Positions 11,292-25,100 of a DNA stretch of 64,000 nucleotides are shown here, in pieces. Position numbers and translations under genes: made by a program. The notes beneath the pieces are model-generated. The model was given only the letters and a program-made list of their open reading frames with translations. It made no database searches and was not told where the DNA came from. Within the stretch, counting starts at the first letter, position 1, and the number at the start of each line of letters is the position of its first letter. Source of the DNA: Romanomermis culicivorax (Eukaryota; Nematoda; Enoplea; Mermithida; Mermithidae); contig CAWUHX010000038.1 of assembly GCA_963922205.1 (NCBI GenBank), forward strand, positions 744,001 through 808,000, read 5' to 3'.

Positions 11292-13789
11292 AACATTTCG
11301 TTCAAGTTAAATGTTTTTTTTGTTTGAAATAAAATAGTAAATATTGGAGGTAGAAGAAAGGAAACAAAATAGAATAGATGAAGATTAGCATTAGATAAAA
11401 AAGGCTGTTTACGATAATTCTAAAACTACAATAGAAAAATTAAAGATAACAATAAGAAAAAATGAGAAAACGAATAGAAAAAATGAGAAAACGAATAGAA
11501 AAAAGAGAAGAATAGGCAGATATCGTACAAGAAGAGAAAATATAAAATGACGCAAAGCAAAAAATAGTGTTGAAAAGCCAAGAAAAGAATACAATTATAA
11601 AAACAAAAAGAGTAGGTAAGAGGAAATTTGATGGAAAAATACACTATAGTCTCTTTATTTTGAAATTATGGGTGCAGCGACTCCACGAAAGCAAGTTCAA
11701 CGCTGGAAAAATTAGCAAGCTCATCGCTGTAATCAGCACAAAAATTTCGGTGAACAGACAAAAATGAAAATTCATCACAGAGGATTATTTAAAATTGGTG
11801 AAGTTAAGATCCAAAACAAAGGAAAAATCACATTACGTTTGATTACTTCATTTCATTTTTATGAACATGAAACATTAAATTTGAACCTGTCAGTAGAATC
11901 TATTGCGCCTAAAGAAAACTCGAAGAATACTTGAAAGACCTAGCTAACGATAAACTTCGGGACACTAATTTATATAATCAGGCGTCTAAATTTGTTTGAA
12001 TTGACGTGTAGAAGAATGACTGCAAGAATTTTAAGACTGAAGGTTCGAAGATATCAGGATAAATTTGAGTTCTTTTCGACCGTAATTGTTCGAATTTTAT
12101 GACCAACAAAACCATTGCACATATTAGACTTCTGACCACATATTTTAAATGAATTGGAAAATAAGGTCAATGATCACCTCCAGAGCACTTATTTATATAA
12201 TGGGTTTTCTAGATCCTTTGGCACATTTAGAGTCACACATCGTTTTCATCATAAAAATTATCCGATCCGAAAATGCCCTGAAGAAATCAATTGACAGAGA
12301 CAGTACCATACTACGGCCGAATATTTCAAGCAAAAAGATGCGAAAGTGTGGAATTCCTAAATTAGAATGATTTGATGACATGTCGGAACAATCAAAGCAT
12401 CGAATATCGATGGAAAGTTGTTCTGCAAAAGTGAATAATCACATGAATGGACAGTTTTTTTGCAAATGAAACCACTGCTCTTCTGCAGCAACTGTGTTAA
12501 AACATCTCTTAACGAGGAATGTTCTTTTGGGCGCTGAAAAAATGTCTCGAAACAGCTTGGACCACCTATGTCTGGGAAGTCAGGCGTCTTCTCTATGAAT
12601 GGGATCATGCTCATAATGGTATGGAGGTCATTGAAGAAAAAAAATTAATTTCATAGCCTAGAAAATTGGTAAGTGGTTTTAAAAACAGTAATTGTTGTCT
12701 AACTATAAAAAACATGTTTTAGTCTTTCCCTCCAAAAGAGTGAGCTCTAATTGGCCAGCCCTAAGTTAGCCATATGATTGGCAAGCCTTGGGGAAAGGAG
12801 TTCGAGATATGGCACAAATGATCTGAGGGACATCATAGCCGAATTTTGTCGCATTCCAGCAAGATTGCTCGCTTGCACTCGTAAGGCATGAGAAACATCC
12901 AGAGCAATGACTTCGCAAGACATAAAAATCTTATTCTCAGGGAAAGAGAGGATCAGCGATTGTTTTGCTTAATTCATTAATTGCCAGAAATTTTTAAAGT
13001 TCGAAAACATAATTTTTGATTCAGTCGCAGTAGGTTTCTTGAACTTTTCATGAATATTGATCTTAATGTGAATTCAGTTCATTTCTACGTATATTCGATA
13101 TGTGGCTCTTTTTTAGCTGGTTTATCAGAAGTCAATTTTGGTAAATTTTGGGGTAGCATTTCAGAATTGATTGACAATTTTGAATATAGATTTTAGGTTG
13201 AAACACTATGGTTACCGCTGCAGACCACTTATATGGAGTTTTCTTACACATCATCGTATAGTCTTTTTTTCTAAACAAAAGAAAAAGGAAAAAAGGCGAA
13301 CAAGTAAAAAACCGAAATAACCAAATGAGTTCAGAAAGCAAAAAATAACGAATGAGAAGAGGAAAAACTTCATGAACATCAGTGACAAATTCGAGTTCCA
13401 AAAACAAGCTCTCATAGTTGAGAGATTGTTTTTCGTCGTCCATTCTTTTTATTTGTTCGTATGTCGTCATAAAACTTTTCATAAGAATCTCTACAGTCAT
13501 TCCATTTCCTAATGAAATGTCAATCTAGTTCTTTCCTATATTCTACAGAAAGTCAGTGCTATAACTGATTATCTTGTTTTCTAAAAAAAACTAGATATAA
13601 CCGTGTTCCAGTCGAATTGAAACAAATTATTCGAGCAAAGAAACTACCTAAATAATCAATAATTGATCACGAGTCAATAATCGTCATGTCAAGAAATATT
13701 GCTTTGTAAATTGTATTTTTTCAGATCTCTTATTTCTTCTATTCTAAAGGTAAGGTTGAAAATCTAATTTGTTGATCCAGAGTCATTAA
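11292..13789. other. Intergenic stretch, no gene recognised
   Basis: After the polyadenylation signal the sequence is AT-rich, with A/G-rich low-complexity runs near 11,450-11,510 (repeats of GAAAAAATGAGAAAACGAAT). I find no exon with credible splice sites and no recognised transposon. Confidence 0.5.
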
Positions 13790-14021
13790 AGGGTCATTTA
13801 TACTTGCCTTTTACGGCGGAACGGAACGGAATGCAATCGACGCACCGTTACCGAACAAACGGGAAATTTTCGTTCCGTTCGGTTCGGTCGGAGGTTACCG
13901 GCGGTCATTTTCTAGAAAATGCAGTTATCCTTTCCGATCGAAAGTTGATTTTCAGGCTGAACGTTTCAAGCTGTTGGCGATCGGTTCCGTTCCGCCGAAA
14001 AAGGCAAGTATAAATGACCCT
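13790..14021. mobile_element. MITE, AGGGTC family, copy 1
   Basis: 232 bp with terminal inverted repeats beginning AGGGTCATTTATACTTGCC on the left and its complement GGCAAGTATAAATGACCCT on the right. The interior has the family signature CGGAACGGAACGGA and CCGATCGAAAGTTGATTTTC. Other copies are at 29,312, 57,470, 59,302-59,691 and 59,731. Flanks TAA and TAG are compatible with a 3-bp TWA-type target. Non-autonomous, no ORF. Confidence 0.85.
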
Positions 14022-16183
14022 TAGGACCCAATGCATGAAGTTTTTATACACTATATTCTGACAGTATGCATGAGAATAGTGTCGAAACTATTGCATGACA
14101 TATCAGTAGAATTTCAAGTGCTGGAATGTCATGATTCTGAAAGTGCTAAAGTTCTTACTGCAGGACCTTTCAGTCATAATGTTCTTAACAGTCACATTTT
14201 ATATTTTGCGTGATGTTTGCTTTTGTAGCAAATACGTTAAATGGAAAATACCGTACTTTTCTGAATCTGCAATAGATACCGCCTTCTAACATAACCCACA
14301 TGTTCTGTAGGATTTCTAATGAAGCTTACAATGCAGAAGCAGTGCTTTATGTAAAAATTTGCCGAAAGAATCGGTTATCAACGCCTAAACTTCAGTTCCG
14401 AAAGAAGAACTTGATGAAAATAGTAATGATTTTTTTATTCAATACCAATTGAGGGGAACTATTGCCTAAGCTGAAATTCAGTGAAGTTTGAATTTGATAG
14501 CGTAACCCACCCTCCGATAGAATCCGCACCAAAAGCTAAGAAAAGATCAGCACGTGGATTTGATAACAAATACGCTTGTACTTGCTCTCCGAAATTAATA
14601 AAAATCAATAATTATCGGTGCTAACACAATACTCTGAAAGATTTGCAGGAATGTTCATCGAGCGACTCACGAACAGCTGCTCAATCTTGGGGTGCAAGAG
14701 CAAGAGCAGACGTTAGCTGGGACTTTTGCTCGAGCACCTGATGTTTTGCTACCTTGCTCCTCTCCTGCGCCTTCTCTTGCACGAGCGCAGCAAAGTATGA
14801 CCCCGGCTTAAATAATAAAAGTGGAAAGCAAGTAATATTTCATTTTTACAATGTTTTGCTGAACCATATGGCACAACAGACTGCAAGTTTGTGAGCATAC
14901 TCGACCAAGCTTAGCAATTTTTTGAGTGGAAAATCTAACTCTTAAAGAGTGTGTGAGTAATTCAGACGACAGTACTGATTTTTTGATTTTTAAATTTGGC
15001 AGTATTTTATAAAAAGAGACCATGAATGGTAAATTTTGAAAGTGAAAATAACGAATTTGGTTACTCGCTGACGAACGACTAGTCTGAAACAGAAAATCAT
15101 AGCAGACACTATTCCCTGGAGTGATCGTCAAAAATACTAAAAGCACTCTTAATGTTGAAATATGGACTTCGATCTGGCCTCAGCAAAAGCATATTCCATG
15201 AAATTTTTCAGTTAATCTGATGCGCACCTCAAGCAAACTTTTTAGTTTCCATACAACAATCAATGGAATTTCCGTCATTCAGACTCTATCATTATGTCAG
15301 ACATTGCTGTTCCCAAGTGTTTAGAGTCTATATTTTGTTCAGTACTGGTCACTTTAAAACCTGTGTTAACTCTGCAATTTTGCGCGATAAAAAGCTCTGC
15401 AGGCTTTCTGGAAACAATATTTTGAAGGTACTACTTGTTTTCGGCATTTTTTAACTTACAGATATTTTATGATTTTTTTATTTTATTTAGTTTGGTATTC
15501 TTACAGAAATTGTCTTTGCATCATCAACCTATTTTCAAAGGAAAAGAAATGAGCAGTATTGAAATCGACAAGATTTGCATTTACAGTGAATTTATTATGT
15601 TAAAATGCGTTCTTCTCCTTCTATTATTTTTACTGATCTCAATAACCTTGAATAACTGGTTCTTTGCCCATGTTTATACAAAAATGTTCGTATCAAATGT
15701 ATTCATCATTCTAAAAATAGGAATTCCGGATTGCGTCACCTCAGATTTTTGAGACTGATTTTGCATTCTAGTATCTAATCTCATCATCCTGCAAATCGTA
15801 AGATGTTTTGTATTATGTATTTATTTGCTTGAGTATACATCGCATTTCGTGCATTCCGTCGATTGTCGATTTTATGCATAATCCGACTATTTCTATCCTC
15901 AGAATCTTTACTTTTGAAAAGTAAATAAAATATTATTTGCGAATTTCTGCCAACTATTTGATCTTTTTTATTCATCTAATTTCCAATATAAATATTTTCG
16001 TCAACTTTAGTTCAATTGTTAATTATTATTAAAAAATCATTGTTTATTTATTGAAAGGGAATGACATAAAAAAGGAACATTTGCTGAGTCTACTATTTTT
16101 CTGCCAAATAGACACCCTATCGTCAGCAATTTTAATAATTTATAAATTTTTTTATGGTTGAATATTCTTCAGATTGAACTGAT
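14022..16183. other. Intergenic region upstream of the first SLC6 gene
   Basis: No coding exon seen. It holds decayed CTATAGTCTG-family MITE remnants, for example 14,820-15,020 in reverse orientation (GCAAGTAATATTTCATTTTT, then GACAGTACTGATTTTTTGA). The last bases before 16,184 contain TTCTTCAG at 16,165-16,172, a good acceptor, so the first SLC6 gene probably has a non-coding 5' exon somewhere in this interval. Confidence 0.45.
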
Positions 16184-19100
16184 ATGCCGAATAAGGATAA
16201 AGCCGGCGTCAATTTACTAAACTCAAAAGGCAATGTGGTTATCGTGGATAATAAAGATGAAGGGTTAGTTTCACCTGAACGACTAAAATCATCCGTCTGA
16301 CTTTTTGCATGATATCTTCAAGCTTTTTCATCGATGTCGAAATTTATTAAATTGATTATGTGTAGAAAGAGGGACTTCTTTTATCTCAAAACCAAGGTTT
16401 TATGGATATTCTATTCATAAATGCATTTTTCAGTGATTTCGAAATTAAAACAAGAATCAGCGACGACGACATCGAAAGGGGTGGCTGGGCAGGAAAATTC
16501 GACTTTTTGATGTCATTAGTGGCCTACGCCATCGGTCTGGGAAACGTTTGGCGATTTCCTTACCTTTGCTACAAAAACGGCGGCGGTGAGCCAAATACTG
16601 AAAACTTATGGAACCGAAAAACTCATTATCACATTTTCAGGGGCATTCCTGGTGCCATACTTTATCTGCTGGTTAATGGCCGCGACGCCTATTTTCTTCA
16701 TGGAAGTTTGCATCGGACAATTTTTGGGCGAAGGTGGAATCAGCGTCTGGAAATTATGTCCCTTGTTCAAAGGTCAGTCGGACGTGTTGGAATCTCACAT
16801 ACACGTCTGCATTTGAGTGGGAGCTTGACCCCACCCAGAACAGACCCGACTCTTTGTGCGAAAATATTGCGCATTGGACATTAATCGGTCGTCGAGGTAT
16901 GCATTAAAGTTGTTTGTATATTTTGACTGAGTTACGATCGATTGAAGTTTGGTAAAATTTTGCCTGACCTCCACCCCGAATTTTCCTAGCTATCGATATT
17001 TGCATGGTCGTCAAACTGCAACGGTCATTCTTGCAGGTGTGGGAATTGCCAACAATATCATTGCAAGCATGTGCAATATTTACTACTGCGTCATCGTCTG
17101 CTGGGCTATGTTCTACGTTTTGTCCACATTCGCCTACTCCACTTTGCCATGGCAAACGTGCCAAAGGTCGTGGAATGATATCTTTTGTTGGGATGCCAGG
17201 GAAAACTTGTCAATAAATATTCTAGAGCAGAGGAATTTGACGCTCGAACAAGTTCATACACCGGTGACGCAGTTTTGGGAGTGAGTTTTTCATGTGCTAT
17301 ACATATTTCACCTGTATGACTGATATTTTCCCCAGCATCATAAAATTCCGGACCAGGGTACTTTTTGAGCTCTCGGTGGGCCAATTACCCTTATCCCAAT
17401 ACGGTCTGTTAGTTCTCTGAACGCTCGTGATCGTACAAAGGTATCTCCCGTTTCTTCGAATGGAAGTGATCTTGTATGTCGGAATTCTATCCGCAGGAGT
17501 AGGTTCCGGGTTCCGAACCTGGCTATTTCTTTTGGGGTCGATACGGTCACACCAACCATGACATTAGCCTTTCATGAGAGCTAAGGGCACCACCAAAGAA
17601 TGTTTTCAGCACATATTGGGAGTCTTAACTGAAAAAATTCTAACAACTCAACTATTAGATTCACACGAAAATTATTCAGCAAACGATCCTCGTTGATGAT
17701 GGTCCTGCATTGATCAGAATCAATGTCATTGAGCTTAAGCACTGTTCATCCTAGAACCTTCGCTATACACGTTGTTGAAATCAGTATATCCCAACAGTAT
17801 TACCCGAATGAACATTATGTTACACGGCTGACCTATAAGCATTGCATTGAACCAATAGAAAAGAAAATGTATTTGAAAAACTTGGAATCATCCTAGTTAC
17901 GGAAGAAGCAGTCCGGATTAACCATCAGTTGTAGAACATATCAATCAACGTAATAACTGTTTCTGATCATTTTTCAGCAGAATGTGATTGTCTTGAGCCT
18001 TGATGGTAAAAGTCGAGTTATTAGGGTACAGATAGTTGTAATATTCTGTGAAATACGCAGTTGCTGTACTCAATTGTTTATGAGGAAGATGTTACGCGTT
18101 TTATCAGCTTCTGTCTGCGACACAATTTATATTTACAGTCATTTTATACAAAAAAAATTCTCCTAGGAAGCGTGTTCTGAAAACGTCTTCTGGAATAGAT
18201 GATTTCGGAGGTATGCAATGGGAATTGACGATTTTGCTGGCTGTTGTTTGGATTTTAACTTACTTTGCCCTCTACAAAGGAATCACTAACTCCAGGAAGG
18301 TGAGTGTCTTCAAATTTACGTTGAAACTCGTGTGGCATTAACTTCGTGGTTGAGAAGATTTTGCAAACGTGTTAACTGCTTGGGGCATATTCGCTTCTGC
18401 TCAACGTTTTGAAAGATGTGCTTTGAAGAATTTCTTGTCTAGATCAGCTAAAATAGACTCTCTTTGCTATAAGCTGACTTCCGAACTTTTTCACCCAAAT
18501 GCTATAGAAATTTGATTCGAAGAGCTTCGGGTTTATTCTACTCATCTTTAGCTGGTTTATATTTGTGCCATAACGCCTTACTGCCTGCTGGCAGTCCTCC
18601 TTATACGTGGTCTGACCTTGGACGGCGCTTCTACCGGACTTATGTACCTTTTCAAGCCCGATATGCAAAAATTGTTCAAGGCCGAAGTATGTTTAATCTT
18701 ATGGGCATGAATCAAACTACAGTATGCGGCGAAATTTAGGTCTGGAAAGATGCAGGCACGCAAATTTTCTATTCGTCGGGCATCGGTTTCGGGACACTGG
18801 TGGCTTTAGGCAGTTATAACAAATATCATCATAATGTTTACAAGTGAGGCACAAATTTTTATTTTTCTAGATCATGTGAAATCAATAGTAGTTTACTAAC
18901 TTATTGAAAAAATTTATTGGTGCTTAGGTTAGCTAGCGTAGCCGCAGTCTCAAGCAGGTTGATGCTTGGATGTGATGCCAAAACTCATAAATCTTTTGTT
19001 GCTTTTGCATTACTTTTTTTACAGGGACGCCATTACGTTATGTGTGATCAATTCTATGACCAGTCTGACAGCGGGATGCGTTGTCTTTTCGGTTTTGGGC

Positions 19101-22100
19101 TATATGGCTTCTATCACCGAAAAAACCGTAGATCAAGTGGTCAAGTCGGGAGTCGGTTTGGCTTTTTTAGTTTATCCGGAAGCCATTTCGACATTACCCA
19201 TTTCACAATTGTGGAGCGTCTTATTTTTCCTGATGATCATGATACTCGGTCTTGATAGTCAGGTGAGTATGCAAAATTCTAATATATTTTCTTAATAAAA
19301 GGATTTTTATATCGGAAAACGAGAGAAATTAGCACTATAGACGAAAGCATTTATTCAAAGCTTTTACCATTATAATCTTTACTTCAAAAAAATTGTTAAC
19401 GATTAGTGGAGTATGCTCAAAAATTTTTAATCTTATGTGACACAGTTCAGCAGAAAATTATAAAAATGTAAAATCGAACTTGCTTTCCACTATCGTCTGT
19501 TTTTTTATGAAGTGCTTCCAAATTGAAAAGTGAACAAAATCAGCACTGTCGTCAAAATAGTTTACGATGAGCTGCTACAGTAAGACTTTTCACTAGAAAA
19601 ATTGTTAAGGATTAGTCGAATAGGCTATTAAATTTCTGGTGTTGACATATTGTTATCAGGCAATTTTAAAAATATGACATAATACTTGCCTTCCACTTTC
19701 ATTATTTAGAAGCATTTCAACAAAAACGATCATCTATATAAAAAATGCCGGACTAGTGCTTTCAATGTTCAAGTCATCTATTCTTAACACGCATGATTTG
19801 CTATCCATGACAGATATTCTTGCTTTATTGCATAAGCCGTATTACTTTCCATTAGGTTTGTACTGTAGAAGGCGTTGTTTTGTCGCTGTGCGATCAATTC
19901 CCGAACGTTTTACGAAAAAATAAGAAAAAATTTTTGGCACTAATGTGCTTAGGCGGCTTTCTGTTAGGTTTGCCTATGGTCAGTCAAGTAAGCCTTAGAG
20001 TTGTGGAATTCGAGGGCTACATGGACTTTTAACATTCTAAATTTCAGAGTGGTCAGTACTGGTTGACCTTAGTGGATGCTTACGGCGCCAGCGGCATAGC
20101 CTTGTTGTTTGTTGTATTTTTCGAAATTGTCGGTCTTTCGTGGGGTTTCGGTGAGAAACCAGAGCCAAAATATCCTAAAAAACTTTCCTTGACTCATTTC
20201 GTGAAACCTCACCAATTTGAATGTTCACATTCTACTTCACGGGTAGTCTTCCAAGCTTAGTTCACGCTTTGCACGGTTATCTCCTACAGCATACCACTGA
20301 TTTTACCCATCAATGTCATTTTTAGAAAATAATGAACAATATTTGGTCATCTTTGCATACAGTAGGAGTGTTTTACTTCGAATGAAAAAGCAGAAAGTAA
20401 AGATTGTAATTCTCAGAAATCTTTCCAATATCAATGATCTTATTATTCTTGTGAACTATGTGAAGAAACGCGTGGAAATTCACAAAAATCATGTCTTCAC
20501 TTCAGCCAAATTTGACGATTTCATGCACAAAAGGAACTTCGACATTATGATACTATAGTTTCTTTAAAATTCTTGTAACCCAAAAATGCTGAAAGTAAGT
20601 ACGCATGCAGAATACAGAATTTCGTGCCGAGATAATATCGTTGTTGACTGTATGTTAGGAATCGATTAACCGGCGGCGGTAAACTGTGACTAAACTCTTA
20701 ACTAAACTCGATAACTCTTTTAAGAATAATTTCCGTCCGGTGCGAGAAATGTCCAAAAAAAATTTCGGTCGGCTAAAAAAATATTCTTTCTGCGCAGAAA
20801 AAGTTAAGCAAATGACCAGCGCTGCGACGCGATGCGCGGGATTTTGAGATTTTAACACTCCAATGCACACCAATTGTATCACGATCTTAACTCCCAAATT
20901 TTTTCATTTAATGAGAACCATGTTCAAAAATTTTCTTCTCATTTATAACTTTTTTCCTAACGAGTAGGCATCGATTCCGTCGATCTTCAACTGTCGCTTC
21001 TTTGCCCGTAATACAGTACAGTGCGCGCACGCGCGGTAATTGAACAAGCAATGTGTACTTTATCTCATTTTTTTCAGTTACAAGCATCTGAAAAAAGACT
21101 ATAGCTAAGGTATGCGGTATCCAATGCCCAGGACATCACTAGATGCACTAGATGTCCGCTTATGCTGGTATGACTTATTTGTTCCGCTTATGCTGGTATG
21201 ACTTATTTGGAGCTGGAAAGTTTTATTGAGGCCAGGAGTCGAACCTGAGTTACCAGCATTCCGAAATGACCTCATCACTAGATCACCCCTCAAAGTGTGG
21301 TAATCCCAGGTTAAGATACTCCCATAGGTTGTTATTTTCAGCAATAACTCCTACGGTGGTCGTGTACCTACAATTTTCCGAACCCCCAAGTATTCGAGTA
21401 TCTCCAACATGATTTGATTACTATTTTAGGTGCGGACAGAATCTATGACGCCCTAGAAGATATGCTCGGGAAAAGGATATGTAAATTTTGGTTCTTCTGT
21501 TGGAAGTACAGTGCTCCGTTGTCGTGCGTGGTAAGTGGGTAGAACTGGACTAAACTTTTCATTTCCATGTGAGGGTATCAATCAAAACATAGGTACTAAG
21601 GCCCGTATGCCAGAAGGTGGAGAAGAATAATCCATGGAGTGGTCTAATCCGAGGAGTAGCCACTCCATGGAGTGAGCTAATCCACCGACTAGCTACTCCC
21701 CGGATTAGGCTACTCCACGGATTTTTTTTCTGCATTCCAAAAAGTGGAGTAGTGGCGGAGTTCATAATCCGTGGATTAGACAGTGGAGTAGTGGTAAAAA
21801 GACAGGAAAAAAATCGTCACATTTTCACAATGGATTTCTGCTGTCCATCTTGGGTTTATAGATTTTATTACTTTTCTCTGAAAGGCCACCCTTTGTCAAC
21901 TTTATCGGTTTTTTCTGCATTCATTGCATTGCTTTTTGCTAATCTAAATAATTTGAGACTTGTGAAATGAGCAACAAAAACGAGGTGAAGCTTTAAATTA
22001 ATTTTCTAATCGAATCCATCAAAAGTCGAAAGAATGTTATCGAAAATAAAAGCACGGACAGTTTCGGTTGATAGGGCAAAAAAATCGGCATGGGTCAGCA

Positions 22101-25100
22101 TCGAGAAAGACTTCCAAGAAAATCCAGAATGTCAAGAGGAATGTCGAACAACTGATGACAAAATGGAAAAGTTTGAAAAAAGTAAAGTGTCAGGCTTCCA
22201 TACCGCTTTGTTAAATTTTCTAGTCCATTATGCAAAATTACTAACAATTCACGCTCTGTTGCTTTGTTAAATCCATGTCGTAGTCAGAAATCAAAATTAC
22301 TATGCATTTCGAATGGATCTGATCTTCGAAAAAGAACTTGTGGAACATTGTTCGCAAGCTCGTTTTCTTCATCCAAATCTCCCAAAAACTCGATGAAATC
22401 AACAAGTTCCATAGTTATAGCGCTATAAATCAGTCTTACTCCACTGAATACACCTGCCCGATGCAGGTTTAGAAAAAGACAAGAAAAAACGTTTTTTTAC
22501 TCCGCTGTTTGCTCTACTCTTCTTTCTGGCATACCGAAAAAAGATCCACTGATTACTCCGCCATTTAATCCATGAATTAGTCTACTCCGCTTTCTGGCAT
22601 ACCGATTTAATCTACTCTACTCTTCTCTTTACTCCTCCTTCTGGAATGCCAACTGGACATAATCCAGGAAACAATCCTCCGTTTACTCCATGAAGTAGGC
22701 TACTCCACCTTCTGGCATGCACGCCCTGATGTGAAACTCAGGAGACAAACTTTGTGCAAAATAACTCCATGGAGTAAACGGAGGATTGTTTTCTGGATTA
22801 TGTCCCGTTGGCATTCCAGAAGGAGGAGTAAAAAGAAGAGTAGAGTAGATTAAATCGGTATGCCAGAAAGCGGAGTAGACTAATTCGTGGATTAAATGGC
22901 GGAGTAATCAGTGGATCTTTTTTCGGTTTGCCAGAAAGAAGAGTAGAGCAAACAGCGGAGTAAAAAGCTTTTTTCTTGTCTTTTTCTAAACCTGCATCAG
23001 GCAGGTGTATTCAGTGAAGTAAAACTGATTTATAGCGCTATAGCTATGGAAGTTGTTGATTTCATCGAGTTTTTGGGAGATTTGGATGAAGAAAACGAGC
23101 ATGCAAACAACATTCCACGAGTTTTTTTCGAAAATCAGATCCATTCGAAATGTGTAGTGATTTTGACTTCCAACTGCGATATCGATTTAATAAAGCAACA
23201 GTGCGTGAATTGATAGGAATTTTGCATAATGAACTAGAAAATTCAAACAAGCGGCATGGAAGCCTGACACCAGATATGAAAGTACGAAAAAATTTTAATT
23301 GAGATAAGTAATACTGATTTTCGGCACGTCTGTCAGTTCATTTGCAGATCCGTGAGGTTGATCTAAAATCTAAAATTTCAAAAATTGTATACGATCAAAG
23401 GAGCGGTTTTCTGTTTTACATACTGATAGTTTTTTATCCTGAATAGCTTTTTGAAGGAAGTAGTTGCTCTTGGTCTGGGAGGCAACTATTTCCTGGCGTA
23501 TAGCTATCATTATCAAATCATGTTTTTCCTTCATGAATTTGATTCGTAGTTCATGATTTTGACTTTGACTTTGATTTTGAGATTTGGACGAAGAAAATGA
23601 GCTTGCGTACAAAATTCCACAAGTTCTTTTTCGAAGATTAGATCCATTCGAAACGTATAGTGATTTTGACTTCCAAGATGTTGATTCAATAAAGCAACTA
23701 CGTGAATTGATAAGAATTTTGCATAAGGAATTAGAACATTCAACAAATTTAAATTCAACAATTAAAATTCTGAATTTTCTCAGAAGTCCTCCATGCTGGC
23801 CCATACCGATTTTTTTGTCCTATTAACTGAACTGTCCGTCTTTTTATTTTTGATAACATTCTTTCGACTTTTGACGTATTTGATTAGAAAATTAATTTGA
23901 AGCTGCGAAAAATTATCACCTTGTATTTTGTTGCTCATTTCACAAGTCTCAAATTATGTAGATTAGCAAAAGGCAATGCAATGAATGCAGAAAAAACCGA
24001 TAAAGTTGACAAAGGGTAGCCTTGCAGAGAAAAGTAATAAAATCTATAAACCCACGATGAACAGCAGAAATCCATTGTGAAAAATATGACGATTTTTTTC
24101 TCGTCATTTTGCCACAACTCCACTGCCTAATCCACGGATTACGAACTCCGCCACTACTCCACTTTTTGGAATGCCGAAAAAGAAAATCCGTGGAGTAGCC
24201 TAATCCGGGGAGTAGCTAGTCGATGGATTAGCTTACTTCATGGAGTAACTACTCCTCGGATTAGACTACTCCATGGATTATTCTACTCCACCTTCTGGCA
24301 TACGGACCTAAAAGGCGAATTTTTACCATTGGGGAGAAGATCCTCAGGCGTAAACCTTGAACTTATGCATTTTTTTGGTGCCTTCGATATCTCTCATAGA
24401 AACCTGAACAATGTCAAATCAACCATTTTGGCCCATTATGCATCCAGGCATCGTTACAAGCTACAATAAAAGAACTATTTCTAATACTTTCTCATATACA
24501 AAAGTCTAAATTTTGATGATCTCAGTTCAACTTAAGGAATCTCAGCGGATGTGCTTCTGGGTGTCCGCATTCTCCACGGTCCATTACGATAAAAGTGAAA
24601 TTTTTATTTTTATACTTGTGCAATTGTCAGTGTTTAGAAAGCCTATGGACAAAAAATGGTAAGGGTAACATTGTTTATGGGTTGCTCTGAACTACAGAAT
24701 TCACTGTGACATGTCCAAAATGCAAACTTCGAAACCTTCCCCGTGGAAATGATGGGATTCGTAAGAAAGTCGATCAGAAGCACTGTATTACAGATTTGCT
24801 ATAATTTTTTGTATCACACGATCTTTCTCAAAACAGTATTTTTACAATGGTGAAGTCCTGAGTTCAAGTTTTATTATCATACACAAAAACAAGAGATCCC
24901 TTCTTTTCAACTCACGTTGTAGGACATTTTCTCTCGCAGATTATCTTCATTATTACTGTAATCAAATACGAACCATTGAAATACCCCGACAAAATCAAGT
25001 CATACCCGGACTGGGCTATGGTGCTCGGCCTTTCGATGTCTTTAGTATCCATACTTACCGTCCCCGTCTATGCAATCTATCACTTGAGCCAAACACCCGG

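Noticed and set aside
16402..16884. 160-residue ORF at 16,402-16,884
   Set aside because: It reads through the exon 2 donor at 16,586 into the wrong frame; the SLC6 protein requires the 55-base intron 16,586-16,640.
17340..17575. A third SINE around GGTTCCGGGTTCCGAACCTGG in intron 4 of SLC6 gene A
   Set aside because: A B-box-like match exists (about 17,505-17,523), but I cannot find an A-box at the right distance on either strand.
23370..23804. Minus-strand ORFs at 23,370-23,804
   Set aside because: They are antisense to the Harbinger N-terminal fragment, whose recognisable residues are on the plus strand.
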